DNA of 64,000 bases from Flavobacterium sp. Its GTDB lineage: Bacteria > Bacteroidota > Bacteroidia > Flavobacteriales > Flavobacteriaceae. A program made the position numbers and the translations under genes. Below are positions 1 through 7,733 of the stretch, piece after piece (positions within the stretch are counted from its first letter, which is position 1; every line of letters begins with the position of its first letter). The notes under the pieces are model-generated. The model searched no databases. It was not told where the DNA came from and saw only the letters and a list, made by a program, of their open reading frames with translations. The stretch is from the NCBI GenBank assembly GCA_023259675.1, contig JALRGT010000007.1, positions 1-64,000 of the forward strand, in the 5' to 3' direction.

Positions 1-1
1 A

Positions 2-394
2 ATCACTGATGAATCAATCACTATTAATCCAAAAGGAAGAACCGCATTTCAAATTAAATCATTCCATCGATTTATTCAAAATACAAATACAGTTGACCCA
101 GTTGTTACAAGTAAGGGTGACCGCCGAAATGTTATCATTAGATGCAGTGATGAGAATAAGGGTGATTCTGTCTATTTTAAAACATTGATTGACTTACTCA
201 AATCTGACAATGCAATGAGGTCCATTTATTGGTCTTTTAAAAATACGGATATCTCTAATTTCAAAATTGGAGAAATGATTACAACAGAGTATCATAAAGA
301 AATTATAGAGCATAATACTCCTCCATTAGAATTATTCATGCGATGGTTTGTTGAAAATAATACTGGTATTGTTACAATGAACTCAGCAGATTGA
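2..394 (+). CDS. C-terminal fragment of a DUF5906-type primase-helicase, cut by the left edge
   Basis: The open frame runs in from the window edge and gives 130 residues before the stop, so the true start lies outside. The segment ISNFKIGEM, then TTEYHK, then a PPLELFMRWF-like block resembles the C-terminal end of DUF5906/D5-type superfamily-3 helicases used for replication by phages and mobile plasmids in Bacteroidetes. The Walker motifs would lie upstream and cannot be seen, so ATPase function is inferred from the tail alone. Repeats and cassette-like DNA follow directly, which fits a mobile or decayed prophage region. It could be an intact gene or a remnant; the window cannot tell. Confidence 0.55.
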   Translation: MTDESITINPKGRTAFQIKSFHRFIQNTNTVDPVVTSKGDRRNVIIRCSDENKGDSVYFKTLIDLLKSDNAMRSIYWSFKNTDISNFKIGEMITTEYHKEIIEHNTPPLELFMRWFVENNTGIVTMNSAD

Positions 395-498
395 AACATG
401 GCAAACAATAGTAAAAGGACTGTAATTAGTTTTTTCATATTTTTTTTTAATCTGTTTTTATTATTTTAATCCATTGGGTGCAATTATTAAAAACGTCA

Positions 499-548
499 GT
501 TCGAGTGTTTTTTGCGTAATGAAATGAAGCAAAAAATGTATCGAGAAC
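499..548. repeat. GTTCGAG palindromic repeat
   Basis: The left arm GTTCGAGTGTTTTTTGC and the right arm GCAAAAAATGTATCGAGAAC are imperfect inverted repeats around a 13-base loop. From memory, closely similar sequences recur in Flavobacteriia genomes; this was not checked. Confidence 0.5.
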
Positions 549-601
549 CTTTTTAATAAAAAAACTAATAGTAGCGCAGTATAAGAACATAAAAGCAATA
601 C

Positions 602-637
602 AATCCCTTTTGAAATTTTCAAGAGGGATTTTTTTTT
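602..637 (+). terminator. Rho-independent terminator
   Basis: A hairpin with arms AATCCCTTTTGAA and TTCAAGAGGGATT is followed by nine T on the plus strand. The nearest upstream plus-strand gene is the primase-helicase fragment, about 200 bases away. Confidence 0.6.
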
Positions 638-639
638 GG

Positions 640-740
640 GCATGCCCCAGCCTTCACTCCGTTGCGGCAGGGTCGGGCTGTTCGCTGCAATCTTTTATTT
701 CGCTACGCTACATAAAAGGATTTCCGCTGCCATCCCTCTT
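640..740. repeat. Flavobacterium-type interspersed repeat with hairpin
   Basis: This GC-richer patch contains CGGGCTGTTCGCTGCAATC and, after a short loop, ATAAAAGGATTTCCGCTGC. TTTTAT and ATAAAA pair as a hairpin at 684-727. A similar plan (CCCG, TTCGCTATA, then GATGCCGCTACTA) recurs after nbaC at 29436-29560. Multi-copy status in the genus is from memory. Confidence 0.45.
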
Positions 741-931
741 GCGGTTTTGTGGTACTAATAACCATTGATTTTTGCATTGCAATTTTATAAACTGTTTATA
801 AGAAAAAAATGATATATTTGAATAATAATGTGAAACAAAACATGCGTATAACATGCTAATTTAGATTAAAACTAATTTGTTTTATGCGCATATTAAGTAG
901 TTACGCGGTATGCTAAGACAAACACAATAAA

Positions 932-1324
932 ATGAAGTACTATCAATTATTTATAGACACTGACAATAATGCGGAAACTTATAATAGTGTGACAGATTTA
1001 TTAGGACTTCAGCCAACAGAAAGTGAAAAGGACAAGACTTCGGACTACAGATATAGTTCTTGGATGTATATGGTGACAGAAACTGAAACAGACCCATACT
1101 TTGATTTTATCAATAATTTCCTTGACATTATAGAACCGAAATTTGCTGACCTTGAAAAACTTGGTGTGACAAGAGATAAAATTCTATTTTGGAAGCTCTA
1201 TGAATATGACCAACAATGTGGAATGGAATTTCATCCTCAAGAAATGGTAAGACTTGGACAAAGTGGAATTCACCTGAATATTGACTGTTGGACAAACAAT
1301 ACAGAAGAAAGCACGACCGCATAA
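932..1324 (+). CDS. DUF4279 domain-containing protein
   Basis: This 130-residue protein resembles the DUF4279 family: an N-terminal strand, a DLLGLQPTES segment, a central W, a helical middle and a C-terminal strand ending near GIHLNIDCW. Molecular function is unknown. No signal peptide or membrane segment is visible, so it is probably cytosolic. It is short, stands alone, and its TAA stop overlaps the TAAC that opens a long inverted repeat resembling an attC site, so it looks like a cassette-borne gene. The ATG lies 18 bases after a motif (GTTACGCGGTATGC) resembling the tail of that inverted repeat, which suggests cassette boundaries on both sides. Confidence 0.65.
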   Translation: MKYYQLFIDTDNNAETYNSVTDLLGLQPTESEKDKTSDYRYSSWMYMVTETETDPYFDFINNFLDIIEPKFADLEKLGVTRDKILFWKLYEYDQQCGMEFHPQEMVRLGQSGIHLNIDCWTNNTEESTTA

Positions 1325-1450
1325 CACGGGCTTTGCGTCAGGCGGGCTGACGTGTAAATTTGGAGCTTTGTGCTTCTAATAAACTTTAGGAATAAATTGA
1401 AACTTTGTGCTTCGTAACCCGCCCGAACGCAAAGCCCGGGAACGTTAGTG
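1322..1450. repeat. attC-like imperfect inverted repeat (candidate integron recombination site)
   Basis: The left arm begins TAACACGGGCTTTGCGTCA and continues GGCGGG. The right arm runs CCCGCCCGAACGCAAAGCCC and then GGGAACGTTAG. The arms pair over about 18 positions with a small asymmetric bulge, and the unit opens with TAAC and closes with GTTA. The 71-base centre carries a direct repeat CTTTGTGCTTC. Size, bulge, terminal sequences and position directly after a small gene match integron attC sites. The GTTAGTG end departs from the canonical GTTRRRY, and no integrase is in view. Confidence 0.5.
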
Positions 1451-1518
1451 GTTATGCGAAAAAAAAATGACGAGAAAATTACAGTAAATTAAAAATTAAT
1501 CATAAAAATAGTTAATAT

Positions 1519-1683
1519 ATGGGATGGGTAGCAATAGGTTTAACAATTGTTTTCATAGGTTGGATTTTGTATCGCCTTTTTATTAAAAAGGACTTAAGTA
1601 AAAATTTAAACAATTTATATTTTGGGCTGTTTTTTATAGCAATATGGTTTATATATTATTTGTTTATTATTACTTTTTTTTAA
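1519..1683 (+). CDS. Small two-helix membrane protein, 54 residues
   Basis: The ATG-started frame encodes 54 residues with two hydrophobic segments (about 3-20 and 33-53) separated by a basic loop RLFIKKDLSKN, so a two-pass membrane peptide is likely. I recognise no family. It is the only gene-like frame after the attC-like repeat, and its size and isolation fit a second cassette gene. Coding status is uncertain because it is short and AT-rich. No Shine-Dalgarno site is visible, which is normal in this phylum. Confidence 0.4.
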   Translation: MGWVAIGLTIVFIGWILYRLFIKKDLSKNLNNLYFGLFFIAIWFIYYLFIITFF

Positions 1684-1735
1684 AGTCTTTTAATTAATCA
1701 CTAAATACTTTAAGAAATTAATTATTATCCTGCAT

Positions 1736-1775
1736 TTACTCCCCCGCTGCCACATGAATCCTTTCGTGTGGTAAA
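1736..1775. repeat. Short hairpin in non-coding DNA
   Basis: CCACATGAA and TTTCGTGTGG form a 9-pair stem with one G-T pair, at 1750-1771, just after a CCCCCGCTG stretch. The surrounding 220 bases hold no gene I can support. Confidence 0.3.
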
Positions 1776-1904
1776 TAGTTTCCCTATCGTTCTCGTTTAC
1801 AATTCGTCTTATTAAAAGAGCAACTTGATGCCATTGTGTCGCCAGTTCGTTATCGCTATTTAGATTATTTTCTGAAAAGTACAGTGAGACCCTTTTTCAT
1901 TCCT

Positions 1905-2663
1905 TTAAGAATGGTGTTCAGAAGGGGTTAAAGAATGCGTTTTATTTTTAAAATAAAAAAACAATCGCAGGGTGTGGTTCATATCATATTGATAGCCTGA
2001 TTTTTTTTCCTGATAGACATTCATGTATCCTAAATCAAAACAAAGAGTAGGGCTTATAGTCTCTTTGATTCCGATAAAAAAACGGTTTTGATCGAATGTA
2101 TTATAAACAACATCCTTACCAAATTGGAATAAAATCTCATCGGAAATAACCAATGATGGCAATGATTTTTTCTTGAAAATTGGGATAGTAAAACTGATCA
2201 AATACCGAACGCGGTCTGTAAATTTCTTATCTCCTGACCAACTATCATTAGCCATGATTTGTTGCCAACATTGTTCATTTCGAAACCGATTCAAGACTGA
2301 TACCTTGCCCATTTTTGAGTTAAACTGAAACAATTGGTAAGTCAAATCCACATTCGAAAAAGTACTGTAGGAAGGAGTCGATGGAGCAACCCACATATGT
2401 CCATATCCCAAAGCCAATATTTCTTTGGTGTTGGTTGTATAAGCTACAGCTCCTCTAACCAAGTAAAAACTATCCGAATTTACAAAATCATTCCTTCTAA
2501 TGTGAAAATCTGCCAGCAATCCCCAATGTTCATTATATGTAATCGCGCTATTTAGACTAATCCATGATTGCGTTTGCTGGTTAATTGTTTTTTCATTTTG
2601 AACTTGTCCAAAACCAATGAAAGGGAATAGAACGGCAAATAGTATAATTCTAAACATCAACAT
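1905..2663 (-). CDS. DUF2490 domain-containing outer-membrane-type protein
   Basis: The 252-residue product starts with a signal peptide (MLMFRIILFAVLFPFIGFG, then Q) and continues as alternating beta strands with many aromatic residues, typical of DUF2490 proteins, which are predicted beta-barrels of unknown function. Hallmarks are the early SWISLNSAITYNEHWGL block and a final strand HTLRLFFYF. I chose the ATG 14 codons inside a longer TTG-started frame because it places the hydrophobic core at the N-terminus. It stands alone, 135 bases downstream of the esterase on the same strand. Confidence 0.75.
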   Translation of the reverse strand: MLMFRIILFAVLFPFIGFGQVQNEKTINQQTQSWISLNSAITYNEHWGLLADFHIRRNDFVNSDSFYLVRGAVAYTTNTKEILALGYGHMWVAPSTPSYSTFSNVDLTYQLFQFNSKMGKVSVLNRFRNEQCWQQIMANDSWSGDKKFTDRVRYLISFTIPIFKKKSLPSLVISDEILFQFGKDVVYNTFDQNRFFIGIKETISPTLCFDLGYMNVYQEKKSGYQYDMNHTLRLFFYFKNKTHSLTPSEHHS

Positions 2664-2798
2664 AATACTTTTTTTCAGTTTTACTTCGCATCTATTTTGG
2701 AGCAAAATAACAGCTTTAAAAAAGCTTTATATATGATGAAAATCATATGGGTAATAAAAAAATTGAAAAGAAAAAAACGATCAGAGTATGGAATAAAA

Positions 2799-3884
2799 TT
2801 AGAGTTTTTTCAACGTTTGTGTTCCTCCAAAAAGTGCTAAATCAAATCCAGTTATTTTACCATTAGTCTCGTTGAAGTAAATATTGAAAAATTCATGTAT
2901 TCCGTAAAAATGTTTTTCGGTATCTACAAAAAGAGGCACTTTGTTTTGTTCAGAATAATAAAAGGTTAACTGGTTTTTTTCGTTCTTTATTTCCACTTTT
3001 TCGCCATTGGCAGATTGATAAATCCCCACGTATTTCTTTATTATTTCACTGTTTAAGTTCAATTTATTTCTTTCAAAAACATATTGTAATCCTCTTGAAT
3101 AAGTTTCGGTTTTTGTCCCTGAATGCCCGGTGTTTTCTAGTACTTTGGATTTAGCAGAAAGATTTGGATATTGATTTTTAATTATAAAATTGCTGAGTTT
3201 TTCAAAAATGGGTCTGCCTCTTTCAACATCCCCAACAGTCATGTATAGGCGAATCGGTTTGGCCAACGTTTTTTTGGAAAATACTTTTTCGAACTGGTAC
3301 AAAATCTCATTATCCCAACCTACAGCAGGACTTGCGGCTATGTAACCTGAAAACATCTCGGTATGGGTAAACATCGTGTATATTGTAAAAAGTCCACCCA
3401 GAGAACAGCCCATCAAACTCCTGTTTTCGGTATCAACTCTATAATTAGATTCTATAAAAGGAAATAATTCAGTCTTCATAAAATCAAGAAATTTATCTGC
3501 TCCTCCACTTTGTGTCAATCGGGCTTCTTTGGTTGGCGTATAATCTCTGGCGCGCAAACTATCCGGATTAGGATTGACTCCTCCCCATGTAACACCAACA
3601 AGGATAACTTCTGGAATAAATCCGTCAAAATACTGCTCGCCATAAATAGAAGTTACCAACGGAAAATCCCATTGTGAATCCATAAGATAAACAACGGGGT
3701 ATTTTTTATTGCTTTTTTCATAACCGGAAGGCAACGAAATCTGCAGTTCATATTCTTGTCCAGAAACAATGTTACTTGTGATTTTTCTTATTTGTGAACC
3801 GGGAATGCAAACGGTTGCGTTTTGAGCCAATACAATTGTAAAGGGACAGCAGATAAGAAATAGTATTGGGATGATTTTTTTCAT
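2799..3884 (-). CDS. Secreted alpha/beta-hydrolase esterase (PF00756 type)
   Basis: The 361-residue protein has a signal peptide ending LAQ and the fold of the putative-esterase family (Fes/IroE, esterase D). Visible features are YPVVYLMDSQWDF near residue 60, the nucleophile elbow GCSLGG near residue 160, and a late GHSG that supplies the catalytic His. The acid is probably the Asp in the MTVGDVERGRP region. The last 80 residues form a small extra domain. Members hydrolyse siderophore esters, acylated sugars or other esters; no siderophore genes are nearby, so the substrate is unknown. Export to the periplasm is expected. Confidence 0.8.
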   Translation of the reverse strand: MKKIIPILFLICCPFTIVLAQNATVCIPGSQIRKITSNIVSGQEYELQISLPSGYEKSNKKYPVVYLMDSQWDFPLVTSIYGEQYFDGFIPEVILVGVTWGGVNPNPDSLRARDYTPTKEARLTQSGGADKFLDFMKTELFPFIESNYRVDTENRSLMGCSLGGLFTIYTMFTHTEMFSGYIAASPAVGWDNEILYQFEKVFSKKTLAKPIRLYMTVGDVERGRPIFEKLSNFIIKNQYPNLSAKSKVLENTGHSGTKTETYSRGLQYVFERNKLNLNSEIIKKYVGIYQSANGEKVEIKNEKNQLTFYYSEQNKVPLFVDTEKHFYGIHEFFNIYFNETNGKITGFDLALFGGTQTLKKL

Positions 3885-4299
3885 AGGTATTCTTTTTTAG
3901 TGAAGACAAAATAGTAGTGAGTTGATATAATTTAGAAATATTAAAAATTTAAAGTTTTTTCTTTTTTTTTATGAAAGTACACAAAAAAAATCAGGATTCA
4001 TTAAAATCGTTATTTGTTTAACTTTAGTAGTCAATCCCTTCTTATGGTATTTGACAAACAGCGGAATAAAATTAAATGCATCCCCATCCATTTAAAAATT
4101 TTGATAAAATTATTGTTTTTTGTTGTAAATTGGTTTGGTATAAACCGTTGTTTTTCAAAAGACTATGGGTAATCTCGTTTTGTGAATTATTCCAGAGGAT
4201 GTTAATTCCTTTAAAAATACCTATGAACCCTACATTTTGACAAGAAAAAACGGGGATGCTGAAAACCGATTAGAGTAGGCTTCATTAAATGCTACTAGA
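3885..4299. other. 415-base intergenic region, no gene seen
   Basis: This is AT-rich DNA between divergent genes. A TAACTTTA box near 4019 is one base off the TAnnTTTG element but lies far from the next start. An open stretch of 27 codons just before the acetyltransferase is in frame with it but ends in a TAG stop and matches nothing I recognise. Confidence 0.5.
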
Positions 4300-5418
4300 A
4301 TGAATGCAACTCATGTCTCCACGATTGATCCTTCGGATAAATCAGCTTTAAAACGCTTTGTGTCATTGGAACGAAAACTAATGAAAAACTATCCACTTTT
4401 TATCTCTGAAATTGATGATGATGTGATAAAGTTGTTGACCAAAAAATCACTGCTTTTTAAAGAAATGGAATTTTGTTTGTTTGTCGTTACTAAGGACGGA
4501 CAGGATGTTGGTCGCTGTGCAGCAATCATCAACAAAAGATTCCAGATTGAGAAACAACCCGGAACCGGTTTTATCGGATTTTTTGTGGTAGCTGAAGATT
4601 GCTTTCCAGAAGTGGATGAAATGATACAGTCTGCTGAAAAATGGCTGAAAGAAAAAGGAGTGACCAAAGTAATCGCACCTGCCAATGGCGGGGCTCCATT
4701 AAGTATGGGGGTTTTGGTTACTGCTTTTGATGAAAGTCCCATGTTTCCGTTTCCTTGGTATCCTGCCTATTATCAATCGTATGTAGAAAGTTTAGACTAT
4801 AAAGCGACTTACCCTTTATGGTATTACGAAGTTGATTTTGCGAGTACAAAATATCAGCAAGCCAAACAGCGATACGCCAATTATCAAATGGCTACCATCA
4901 GACCAATTTCAAAAAAGAATTGGAACAAGGATATCGAAACTTTGGCAGCGCTTTTGAACGCAACCTTTGTTGAGGAATGGGAATTTACCACGATGGGAAA
5001 TGATGCCATGATAGAGTTTTTTGGCCCCATGAAAGCCATCTTGGATGCACGGCAAATTCTGTTTGCTGAAGTCGATGGGAAAGCGGTTGGTTTTTGCTTT
5101 GCTTTACCAGATTTGACACCGTTATTTCGCAGTTTCAACGGGAGTGTTGGATTATTCGACATATTCAAATTATTGACACGGGCTAAAAAATTTGAAAGAG
5201 CCGGGATTCTGGGAATTGGAGTCTTAAACGAATACAAGGGAAAAGGAATTGCCAAAGCCATTGCCTTGAAACTTTATGAATATCATGAAAGTCTTGGTTT
5301 GAAAAGCAGTTTGTATTATCCGGTAAATGAAAGCAATGAGACTTCCAGAGGTTTTGCAGAGTCCATAGGTGGAGAAGGACGGGTAATGTACCAAGTTTAC
5401 TCGAAAAATTTATGTTGA
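4300..5418 (+). CDS. GNAT-family N-acetyltransferase
   Basis: This 372-residue protein has two GNAT-like halves. The N-terminal half holds GFIGFFVVAEDCF and a helix ending KWLKEKGVTKV. The C-terminal half has ILGIGVLNEYKGKGIAKAIA, matching the acetyl-CoA-binding motif V-x4-R/K-G-x-G/A at about residues 305-325. The family transfers acyl groups to amines; the acceptor is unknown. No signal peptide is seen, so it should be cytosolic. The ATG is the only good start near the beginning of the conserved sequence. It is monocistronic, with no partner genes that indicate substrate. Confidence 0.7.
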   Translation: MNATHVSTIDPSDKSALKRFVSLERKLMKNYPLFISEIDDDVIKLLTKKSLLFKEMEFCLFVVTKDGQDVGRCAAIINKRFQIEKQPGTGFIGFFVVAEDCFPEVDEMIQSAEKWLKEKGVTKVIAPANGGAPLSMGVLVTAFDESPMFPFPWYPAYYQSYVESLDYKATYPLWYYEVDFASTKYQQAKQRYANYQMATIRPISKKNWNKDIETLAALLNATFVEEWEFTTMGNDAMIEFFGPMKAILDARQILFAEVDGKAVGFCFALPDLTPLFRSFNGSVGLFDIFKLLTRAKKFERAGILGIGVLNEYKGKGIAKAIALKLYEYHESLGLKSSLYYPVNESNETSRGFAESIGGEGRVMYQVYSKNLC

Positions 5419-5634
5419 AAATATATCCATTATTTCACGAAAGTAGGAGCAGAGTAGCTGTCCTTTTTTTTGGTAAGTGTAACTTTTGTTTGGTTTTAGT
5501 TTATTATTAGAGCTTACTTGTCTTAATAGACTAACTAAATTGTTTGTTAAACGACTAAAAGTTACTTGAAGCCATTCTTCATTCGTTAGTATTGAGGGTT
5601 AAAATATAGAGAAATAACCATAGCAGTAAGTGAA

Positions 5635-5667
5635 AAATCCCTTTTGAATCAACTTCAAAAGGGATTT
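5635..5667 (-). terminator. Terminator of the DUF3078 gene
   Basis: The hairpin AAATCCCTTTTGAA/TTCAAAAGGGATTT is perfect over 14 pairs. On the minus strand it is followed by TTTTT, and it sits 22 bases after the DUF3078 stop. Confidence 0.65.
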
Positions 5668-5688
5668 GTGTATCATAAATTATATTTC

Positions 5689-6537
5689 TTAGAATCCAAA
5701 ATTTACGCCCAGTCCAAAGACTTCGCTTACTTGAACGGCTTTAATAGAGTTATCGTCATAAATGGCTTGCATCGCTACATTGGCCGAAAGGTATTTGTTG
5801 ATTTTCATCATTAGATTCATTTGGTAATTGATATCTACGTTTTGAGGATTATCCAAATAATTAGAATACAAATTCAGACGGTTTTCCATGGTGACATTGG
5901 TCATAATTACCACCTTATAATGGGCGCTGATACTGGCTCCAAATTCAAATCGGGTGGCATCTCCCTGCAAGACTCCAAAAGAAGACCCCAAATCAGTAAA
6001 GTGGGGGTGAACCACAATGAGTTTGGCGGCAGTCGGAGCAAAATTGACGCTAAGGTTGTTGTCTTTTTTCCATAAAAAACCGGGACCCATTTGAAAATAG
6101 GCTGGAGAGAAGAAATGGGAAATCAGGGTTTCATTTTTATCATAACCAACATCCATCTGGGTTTTGAAATTAAAATAGATGGAGTAATACCAATTGCCGG
6201 TTGCTTTTTTGCCCCAAAGCGAATTGAGTTCTAAACGATCATCGGTTTTGGCCGATTTCTCGTTGCCTTTTATTTTGCTTAAACCATAGGCCACAATAAA
6301 TTTATTGTCCCAGACCACACCGCCTTTTTTATAGTTGAAATCATAATTCAGTCCAAAATTCCCTGCCACATTCGACGTTCCTCCGCCGAGCCATTGCTTA
6401 TTATAGGCTGACTGATTGAAAAGTATGGAAACATTTCCTTTTTTTGTCCAAAGTTTAGTGGAATCCTTTTCGGTTTCTTGCGCTTCTATCGAAAGGATGG
6501 AAAGTATAAAAACGAAGGTAAGTAGAAGTTTTTTCAT
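5689..6537 (-). CDS. DUF3078 domain-containing outer-membrane protein
   Basis: The 282 residues begin with a signal peptide (LSILSIEAQ) and show a DUF3078 pattern: WTKKGNVSILFNQSAYNKQW, then GGTSN, then alternating strands ending in an F-terminal residue (GLGVNFGF), typical of a beta-barrel inserted by the BAM machinery. The role is unknown. It lies directly downstream of the SUF operon but is separated from it by a strong terminator, so it is probably transcribed on its own. Confidence 0.75.
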   Translation of the reverse strand: MKKLLLTFVFILSILSIEAQETEKDSTKLWTKKGNVSILFNQSAYNKQWLGGGTSNVAGNFGLNYDFNYKKGGVVWDNKFIVAYGLSKIKGNEKSAKTDDRLELNSLWGKKATGNWYYSIYFNFKTQMDVGYDKNETLISHFFSPAYFQMGPGFLWKKDNNLSVNFAPTAAKLIVVHPHFTDLGSSFGVLQGDATRFEFGASISAHYKVVIMTNVTMENRLNLYSNYLDNPQNVDINYQMNLMMKINKYLSANVAMQAIYDDNSIKAVQVSEVFGLGVNFGF

Positions 6538-6564
6538 GCTTTTATGGGGTTTATGAATAGTAAA

Positions 6565-6597
6565 TATAAAAAAAATGCTACTTAAAAAGTAGCATTT
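6565..6597 (-). terminator. Terminator of the SUF operon
   Basis: AAATGCTACTT pairs with AAGTAGCATTT around an AAA loop. On the minus strand the hairpin is followed by a run of T. It lies 20 bases beyond the DUF2480 stop and marks the end of the operon. Confidence 0.7.
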
Positions 6598-6616
6598 GAT
6601 TCAATAAATATTAGGT

Positions 6617-7129
6617 TTATGTCTTTTTAGGTGCTTTATATAAAGGCACGGCCGAACAGGCTTCGCCATACATAATGCTTCTAGCAAAAGGTTGTAAATA
6701 ATGCGCTGCCAAAATATAAGCACGCATAGGAACCGGTTTTCTGGAACAGCCTTTTATGATAACTGATTTGTCTTTATAAACCGAATAATCAATTTTAGGA
6801 AGCAATTCTTCATACAACGAAGCATCCAAATCTTCCAGTGTTCCGTTGATGATTTTTTTGGCATACGGCGCCAGTTGTACGGCAACCAAAATAGAAGACC
6901 ACGCTGGAACAATCGCATCGGTACTGCAATGAATCGCCACCAATTGATCTTGATATTGGGACCAATCGTGATTTTTGAGCTGCTCTCTAAATTCTTTTTC
7001 TTTCAATAAAAATCCTTCCAAAAGCCATTGTGAAATATCGATTTGCGTCCGAATCCCTTTTGGGTAGTAATCTTCAAGGTCGAAGACTTCCAAGGCACTG
7101 TTGGCAACTTTATTTATTATTTCGTCCAT
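6617..7129 (-). CDS. DUF2480 family protein, last gene of the SUF locus
   Basis: This 170-residue soluble protein matches the Bacteroidetes DUF2480 family: DYYPKG near residue 20, a QWLLEGFLLKEKEFR helix, HCSTDAIVPAWSS in the middle, and KGCSRKPVP near residue 125. The conserved Cys residues (HCS and GCS) are notable given its place beside Fe-S assembly genes, but no biochemical role is established to my knowledge. Its recurrence at the end of flavobacterial suf loci suggests a linked function, which is inference. A 76-base phrase-like palindromic spacer separates it from the DUF59 gene. Confidence 0.75.
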   Translation of the reverse strand: MDEIINKVANSALEVFDLEDYYPKGIRTQIDISQWLLEGFLLKEKEFREQLKNHDWSQYQDQLVAIHCSTDAIVPAWSSILVAVQLAPYAKKIINGTLEDLDASLYEELLPKIDYSVYKDKSVIIKGCSRKPVPMRAYILAAHYLQPFARSIMYGEACSAVPLYKAPKKT

Positions 7130-7136
7130 TTTTTAA

Positions 7137-7211
7137 GTGTTCAGTATTTAGTTTCCAGTGATCAGTTGCAACGGAAACTGCCTACTGCTACTGCCCACTG
7201 AATACTAGTTT
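7137..7211. repeat. Phrase-like imperfect palindrome in operon spacer
   Basis: The spacer contains CAGTATTTAGTTTCCAGTG and, inverted, GGAAACTG followed by CACTGAATACT, with CTGCC/CTGCT words repeated between them. It may fold into a long imperfect hairpin within the suf transcript. Confidence 0.4.
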
Positions 7212-7535
7212 TTAAAGCATTCCCAATTCTAATTTTGCTTCCTCGCTCATTAAATCTTTACTCCAAGGCGGATCGAAAGTAATTTCTACATCGGCATCTT
7301 TTACATGCTCAATAGATTTTATTTTTTCTTCCACTTCTTTTGGCAAACTTTCGGCCACAGGGCAGTTTGGAGATGTTAATGTCATCAGGATTTTTACCTC
7401 ATAATCAGTGTTGACCATGACGTCATAAATCAATCCTAATTCGTAAATATCTACAGGAATCTCCGGATCGTAAATGGTTTTGAGTTTTTTTACGATAGAT
7501 TCCCCTAATTCGTTTGTGTCTATTTCTTGTGTCAT
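7212..7535 (-). CDS. DUF59/MIP18-family Fe-S assembly factor (SufT-like)
   Basis: This 107-residue protein of the MIP18/PaaD family carries DPEIPVDIYELGLIY near residues 19-33 and the conserved Cys in LTSPNCPVAESLP near residue 60. Relatives (SufT, CIA2) help mature Fe-S proteins downstream of scaffold assembly. Its place in the suf locus, between sufE and DUF2480, supports that role. No signal peptide is visible. The ATG is preceded by an A-rich leader and a 198-base gap that contains an inverted repeat, so it could be partly uncoupled from sufE. Confidence 0.85.
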   Translation of the reverse strand: MTQEIDTNELGESIVKKLKTIYDPEIPVDIYELGLIYDVMVNTDYEVKILMTLTSPNCPVAESLPKEVEEKIKSIEHVKDADVEITFDPPWSKDLMSEEAKLELGML

Positions 7536-7604
7536 AATCTTATTAATTTATTTTTTATACTTCATATAAAATCATATACTATTACTGAAGAATTTCCGTG
7601 GAGG

Positions 7605-7676
7605 TTGTCATTTCGAGGGACGAGAAATCACATTTTTTATTTTTATGATGTGATTCCTCCTTTGTCGGAATGACAA
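7605..7676. repeat. 28-base-arm inverted repeat (MITE/REP-like)
   Basis: The left arm begins TTGTCATTTCGAGGGACGAG and ends AAATCACA; the right arm begins TGTGATTCCTCC and ends GGAATGACAA. They pair at about 22 of 28 positions around a 16-base AT loop. I recall this TTGTCATTTCGA...AATCACA sequence as a common interspersed palindrome in Bacteroidetes, not checked here. Confidence 0.6.
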
Positions 7677-7733
7677 AAACGGTTTTAATTTATTTAGTAA
7701 AAAAACTTGTATGACTTATATGTTTAATTAAAA

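Larger units (their letters stand above)
395..931. other. 537-base non-coding accessory region with several palindromes
   Basis: No convincing gene lies here. It holds a GTTCGAG-type palindrome, a plus-strand terminator-like hairpin, a GC-richer Flavobacterium-type repeat, and an AT-rich stretch that ends in a motif resembling the tail of the cassette boundary further right. A 60-codon minus-strand frame crosses the palindrome and terminator and is read as chance. Confidence 0.6.

Noticed and set aside
461..643. 60-codon minus-strand frame with hydrophobic residues
   Set aside because: It runs through a palindromic repeat and the terminator hairpin; the hydrophobicity comes from A/T runs.
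4218..4299. 27-codon open stretch in frame before the acetyltransferase
   Set aside because: It ends in TAG before the start codon and resembles no part of GNAT proteins or another family I know.
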